From assembly GCF_013141775.1 (NCBI RefSeq), contig NZ_WHOB01000067.1, positions 16,332-80,331 of the forward strand: a DNA stretch of 64,000 bases. The letters run 5' to 3'. Shown here piece after piece: positions 60,923 to 64,000 of the stretch. Source of the DNA: Paenibacillus phytohabitans. GTDB taxonomy: Bacteria > Bacillota > Bacilli > Paenibacillales > Paenibacillaceae. Both the position numbers and the translations under genes were made by a program. The notes under the pieces were generated by a model that made no database searches, was not told where the DNA came from, and saw only the letters and a program-made list of their open reading frames with translations. Within the stretch, counting starts at the first letter, position 1. The number at the start of each line of letters is the position of its first letter.

Positions 60923-62026
60923 ATGCTTCGGGCGATAATTGTCGATGATGAACGGCTTTCACTTAATCAGCTTAGCTGGGTTCTGTCCGAGAGCGGAGAG
61001 GTCGTGATCTGCCAGACCTTCCAGAATCCGGTGAAGGCCTATGAATATGCCAGGGACAACCCTATCGATATTGCTTTTCTGGATATTTCCATGCCAGAGG
61101 TAAGCGGGATGAAGTTATCCCGGCAGCTTCATGAGCTATATGAGGCCATGGACGTGGTATTCGTTACCGGCTATGAGGAATATGCACTTCAGGCGTTCGA
61201 CGCCAGCGCAACTGACTATCTGCTGAAGCCGGTTTCTGCGGAACGGGTGAGACAGACTCTGGATAAAATAAGGAGGCGGCCGAGGCGGCCGGAGGTGGAG
61301 CCTGTGCTGGAGGTATGCATGTTCGGCGGCTTTAAGCTGCTGCACCCCGGACCGGACAGGAAGCCTCTCAGGCTGAGGAGCCCCAAGACGGAGGAGCTGT
61401 TCGCTTATCTCCTGTACAAACGCTCTGTCAGCCGTGACGAGATCATGGACACCCTGTGGGGCGGGTTTGAATCCGGGAAGGCAAGCAACAACCTGAATAG
61501 CAATCTGTATTATATCCGCAAAGCTATCAGTGAAAGCGGGCTTAAGGTATGCCTGCTGCCTGACCGGAATGAGGTACAGATTGTGGAGAATTCCCTGTCC
61601 TGTGACCTGTATGCATTCGAGCGTTTGCTGAGAGAAATCAGAATGAACCGGGACGGGCATACGGAATTACTGAAACAGGCAGCAGCTTTGTATACCGGAC
61701 CTTTTCTTAAGGGTAAAACCTACGAATGGGCCAGCACCAAGGCGCGCCGCCTGGAGCAGGATTATATAGAGCTGCAAGAGTTGGCCGCCCGTATCTATCT
61801 CGAGCAGCATCAGATGGAGCAGGCACTGCAGGCATATGATGAAATCCTCCGGATCGACGCCCTGCGCGAGGATATCGCCGGACAGGCCATCCGGCTGTTG
61901 ATCGGACTCGGAAGAACAAGCGAGGCCATCCGGCGGTACCGCAAGCTGGAGGAAGTTCTGCTGCAGGAGCTGGGAACACAGCCGGGCACCCCCATCCGTG
62001 AGCTAATGCATAGATTAAACAGATAA
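60923..62026 (+). CDS. Response regulator with REC, HTH and BTAD domains
   Basis: A 367-residue regulator. A receiver domain (about 1-120) has the acidic pair DDE at 8-10, phospho-acceptor Asp in IAFLDISMPEVSG (about 54) and the KPVSAERV lysine. Next comes an OmpR-type winged helix (about 130-220, LRSPKTEELFAYLLYKRSVSRDEIMDTLW), and then a bacterial transcriptional activation domain with TPR-like helices (about 225-367), as in SARP-family proteins. No histidine kinase gene accompanies it in the window. The ATG has GGAGGTGA seven bases upstream. It points towards the surface-protein gene downstream, on the opposite strand. Confidence 0.9.
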   Translation: MLRAIIVDDERLSLNQLSWVLSESGEVVICQTFQNPVKAYEYARDNPIDIAFLDISMPEVSGMKLSRQLHELYEAMDVVFVTGYEEYALQAFDASATDYLLKPVSAERVRQTLDKIRRRPRRPEVEPVLEVCMFGGFKLLHPGPDRKPLRLRSPKTEELFAYLLYKRSVSRDEIMDTLWGGFESGKASNNLNSNLYYIRKAISESGLKVCLLPDRNEVQIVENSLSCDLYAFERLLREIRMNRDGHTELLKQAAALYTGPFLKGKTYEWASTKARRLEQDYIELQELAARIYLEQHQMEQALQAYDEILRIDALREDIAGQAIRLLIGLGRTSEAIRRYRKLEEVLLQELGTQPGTPIRELMHRLNR

Positions 62027-62050
62027 GCAGAAAGTTTATATAAGCAGACA

Positions 62051-62084
62051 AAAGCCGATTGCCCTGAAACAGGCAACCGGCTTT
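62051..62084. terminator. Bidirectional terminator after the response regulator
   Basis: AAAGCCGATTGCC (62051-62063) and GGCAACCGGCTTT (62072-62084), one mismatch; serves the convergent genes. Confidence 0.82.
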
Positions 62085-62100
62085 TTAGATTAGGATGATA

Positions 62101-64000
62101 CTAACGGATAATCTCGATCCGTTTGTCTTGCGGGAACCACATGACATAAGCTCCTAAGGCTTCCGAAACGTAACGCAGCGGCACCATGATTCTGCCGTCA
62201 ATCGCCTGCGCAGGTACGTCCATGCCTTCAATCAATTCTCCCAAAGTCATGGTCAGCACTTTACCGTCAAGCGTAATGGTAGCTGTTTTGGTTGCGTGGT
62301 CCCACTTGACTTCAGCACCCAAGGCTTCCGCTACAGCCCGGATCGGCACCAGGGTTCTTTGCTCCTGGATAACAGGCGGCACATCGTTTTGCTTAGCAAG
62401 TGTTCCAATTGAATACTCCTTGCTGTCAACCTTGAACGTAATCTTGGTGACCGAATCGGCCTTAACGATGCTGTACAAGCTGAAGCTGTCCGTATAGAAC
62501 TCAAAGCTATTCGTTGCCGGGATATAGACCCCGCCAAGCTTGATCGTCTTATACGTGCCGTCTGCCTGAGGTACGAATCGAACCGCTGTCAGGTTGGTCG
62601 TATCACCGGTCAATCCTAACTCCTTCAAGTTAATTGTGACTTTGACCGGTTCAGCGAAGCTCTTGATTCTCGTGCTGGTGCCGTTCGAATAATTCAGCTG
62701 GGCAATCAGGTCCAGAACCTTCCCGCCAAGCGGCTGCATGCCCGCCTGATCCAGCTTGGCTCCTGCCAACACCTCATCGGTTTTGGACTTCTCTGTCATA
62801 AGTATTCCTAACTCCAGGGAAGCACCTAATCCTAGTTTGAGCTCCGGTACGTTTAAGCCATTCTTACCAAAATCAATTACACCAAGCGTAGATTCAAGAA
62901 TAACCGGCTTGGCAGCCTTCATGATCGCTTGAACCTCAGACGCAGCTGTTTTTACCGTACCTTGACCGGTTTCAACTGTGTTCAGCCCATCTGTAATTTT
63001 GGTAGACGACTGTGTCACAGGCTGTGTAGCTGCCGGTGGGGTATTGGTGCTAACCGGCGGTGTATACGAATCTACCGGTGCAGTTTTGATTACAGCTGCC
63101 CGGAACGTATTATAAGCCGCTGTTAATTGCTCATTAGCCTTGTCAATCTCTGCTTGTGTTGCCGCCGTACGGATGACATTTTCCGCCGCCGTAATTGCAG
63201 CTTGCAGGATTGCTTTGGAACCCGCCGGATACTGGCCTACGCCGTTGCCCTCAGTGCTTTCATTTAAAAGGGTTGTCGCTTCAGTAATTTGGGCTTGAAT
63301 CTCTCCGGCATTTCCAGCCTTGATGACTGCCGCTTCAAAGGCTGCCACCGCTGCTTCCAACGTCGCTTTCGCTGCGTCGATTTGTGTTTGTGTTGCTGGG
63401 TTACTGAACACTTCCTTCGCTGCTGCGATCGCGGCTTCCAACGCTTTTACAGCTTCAGCCGGATATTGGCCTACGCCTTCGCCTACGATGCTGTCTTTCA
63501 GCAGCGTTTGTGCTTCGTTTACCACTGCGCCAGCTTCTTCGCTGCTGCCTTTTGTATTAACCGCAGCTTCAAATGTCTTGATTGCCGCTTCCAACGTTGC
63601 TTTCGCTGCGTCAATTTGTGCTTGTGTTGCCGGGTTACTGAACACTTCTTTCGCTGCTGCGATCGCAGCTTTCAACACTTCTACGGCTTCAGCCGGGTAT
63701 TGGCCTACGCCTTCGCCTATTGGTACATCAACCAGCAATGCTTCTGCTTCGGTCACAGCTGTATCAGCTTCTTCGCTGCTGCCTTCTTTATTCACTGCAG
63801 CTTCAAATGTTGTGATTGCTGCTTCTAATGTAGCTTTGGCCTCATCGATCTGCGCCTGAGTTGCTGGATGTTCAAACACTTCTTTGGCTGCCTTGATGGC
63901 TGCTTTTAACACATCGACTGCTTCTGACGGATATTGGCCAACGCCTTCGCCTACTGGTACTTCGACCAGCAGTGCTTCTGCTTCGGTCACAGCTGCATCA
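62101..64000 (-). CDS. Surface protein with 78-residue repeats and copper-amine-oxidase-like stalk domain (C-terminal part)
   Basis: Partial: the frame is open to the right edge, so the N-terminus lies outside. The visible part holds four tandem helical repeats of about 78 residues (for example TEAEALLVDVPIGEGVGQYP to FEAAVNTKGSSEEA), similar in form to FIVAR-type modules. Then come a threonine/proline linker (about 310 residues in), a beta-rich domain (about 330-510), and a C-terminal domain of the copper amine oxidase N-terminal type (RTLVPIRAVAEALGAEVKWDHATKTATITLDGK and GRIMVPLRYVSEALG, last about 120 residues). In Paenibacillus and Thermoanaerobacter-type proteins this last domain is a wall- or substrate-binding stalk, without copper enzyme activity. 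Likely secreted. Confidence 0.82.
   Translation of the reverse strand, partial: DAAVTEAEALLVEVPVGEGVGQYPSEAVDVLKAAIKAAKEVFEHPATQAQIDEAKATLEAAITTFEAAVNKEGSSEEADTAVTEAEALLVDVPIGEGVGQYPAEAVEVLKAAIAAAKEVFSNPATQAQIDAAKATLEAAIKTFEAAVNTKGSSEEAGAVVNEAQTLLKDSIVGEGVGQYPAEAVKALEAAIAAAKEVFSNPATQTQIDAAKATLEAAVAAFEAAVIKAGNAGEIQAQITEATTLLNESTEGNGVGQYPAGSKAILQAAITAAENVIRTAATQAEIDKANEQLTAAYNTFRAAVIKTAPVDSYTPPVSTNTPPAATQPVTQSSTKITDGLNTVETGQGTVKTAASEVQAIMKAAKPVILESTLGVIDFGKNGLNVPELKLGLGASLELGILMTEKSKTDEVLAGAKLDQAGMQPLGGKVLDLIAQLNYSNGTSTRIKSFAEPVKVTINLKELGLTGDTTNLTAVRFVPQADGTYKTIKLGGVYIPATNSFEFYTDSFSLYSIVKADSVTKITFKVDSKEYSIGTLAKQNDVPPVIQEQRTLVPIRAVAEALGAEVKWDHATKTATITLDGKVLTMTLGELIEGMDVPAQAIDGRIMVPLRYVSEALGAYVMWFPQDKRIEIIR
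63090..64000. repeat. Tandem 234-bp coding repeats
   Basis: Four units of about 78 codons in the C-terminal surface protein. Each contains GVGQYP, and equivalent points lie near 63931, 63698 and 63463 plus a diverged fourth. The units nearest the right edge are most alike. More units may lie beyond the window. Confidence 0.85.

Overview
This is about 64 kb of a Gram-positive, spore-former-type genome, most likely Paenibacillus or a close relative. The inference rests on strong AGGAGG-type ribosome sites with frequent TTG and GTG starts, many AraC regulators, Lpl-type and Rbs-type sugar ABC transporters, a GH11 xylanase, SLH-domain and copper-amine-oxidase-stalk surface proteins, a Fur box, CcpA cre-like sites, and GC content close to 50 percent. 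No rRNA, tRNA, CRISPR array or intact mobile element was seen.

Layout. 1-6.9 kb: the end of an amino-acid permease, a heterodimeric multidrug-type ABC exporter, a GNAT acetyltransferase, a frameshifted AraC/GyrI regulator, a histidine phosphatase and a ClbS/DfsB-like protein. 6.9-9.4 kb: a membrane glycosyltransferase-like protein with a small glycine-rich lipoprotein, then a 0.67 kb gap holding the first copy of a 52-bp-periodic repeat. 9.4-17.4 kb: an Lpl-type oligosaccharide transporter (binding protein and two permeases), its membrane-bound AraC regulator, a formylglycine-enzyme-fold lipoprotein and a secreted GH11 xylanase. 17.7-23.8 kb: an Rbs-type ABC transporter with a zinc polyol dehydrogenase, controlled by a ROK repressor. 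23.8-33 kb: the second copy of the 52-bp-periodic repeat, a truncated membrane gene, a GNAT, pyroglutamyl peptidase, a 1120-residue HEAT-repeat protein, yaaA, and two GyrI-domain proteins. A second repeat family sits upstream of three of these genes.

33-47 kb: an isolated 603-residue flagellin with a large central insert; a GH112 phosphorylase with a GH105 hydrolase and a divergent AraC regulator (probably rhamnogalacturonan use); an IS3 remnant; and a 2099-residue SLH surface protein with six 157-residue repeats. 47-55.4 kb: DUF4304 and DUF4317 proteins, a Fic protein lacking its catalytic histidine, a Cthe_2159-type beta-helix lipoprotein, an SDR oxidoreductase, and a pair of ABC exporters. 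55.5-59.1 kb: a Fur-type iron cluster (siderophore-binding lipoprotein, FhuF-like reductase, AraC regulator fused to its own binding-protein domain) without a permease. 59.3-64 kb: a MetE-like protein, a REC-HTH-BTAD response regulator behind a small possible kinase remnant, and the 3' part of a surface protein made of 78-residue repeats plus a copper-amine-oxidase-like stalk domain.

The functional theme is plant polysaccharide use (xylan, pectin side chains, polyols or pentoses) coupled to cell-surface display and iron uptake. The least explained structures are the two homologous arrays with four palindromic modules spaced 52, 52 and 51 bp, and the hairpin repeat found three times upstream of genes. 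All family names come from reading the translated sequences; no database search was run.
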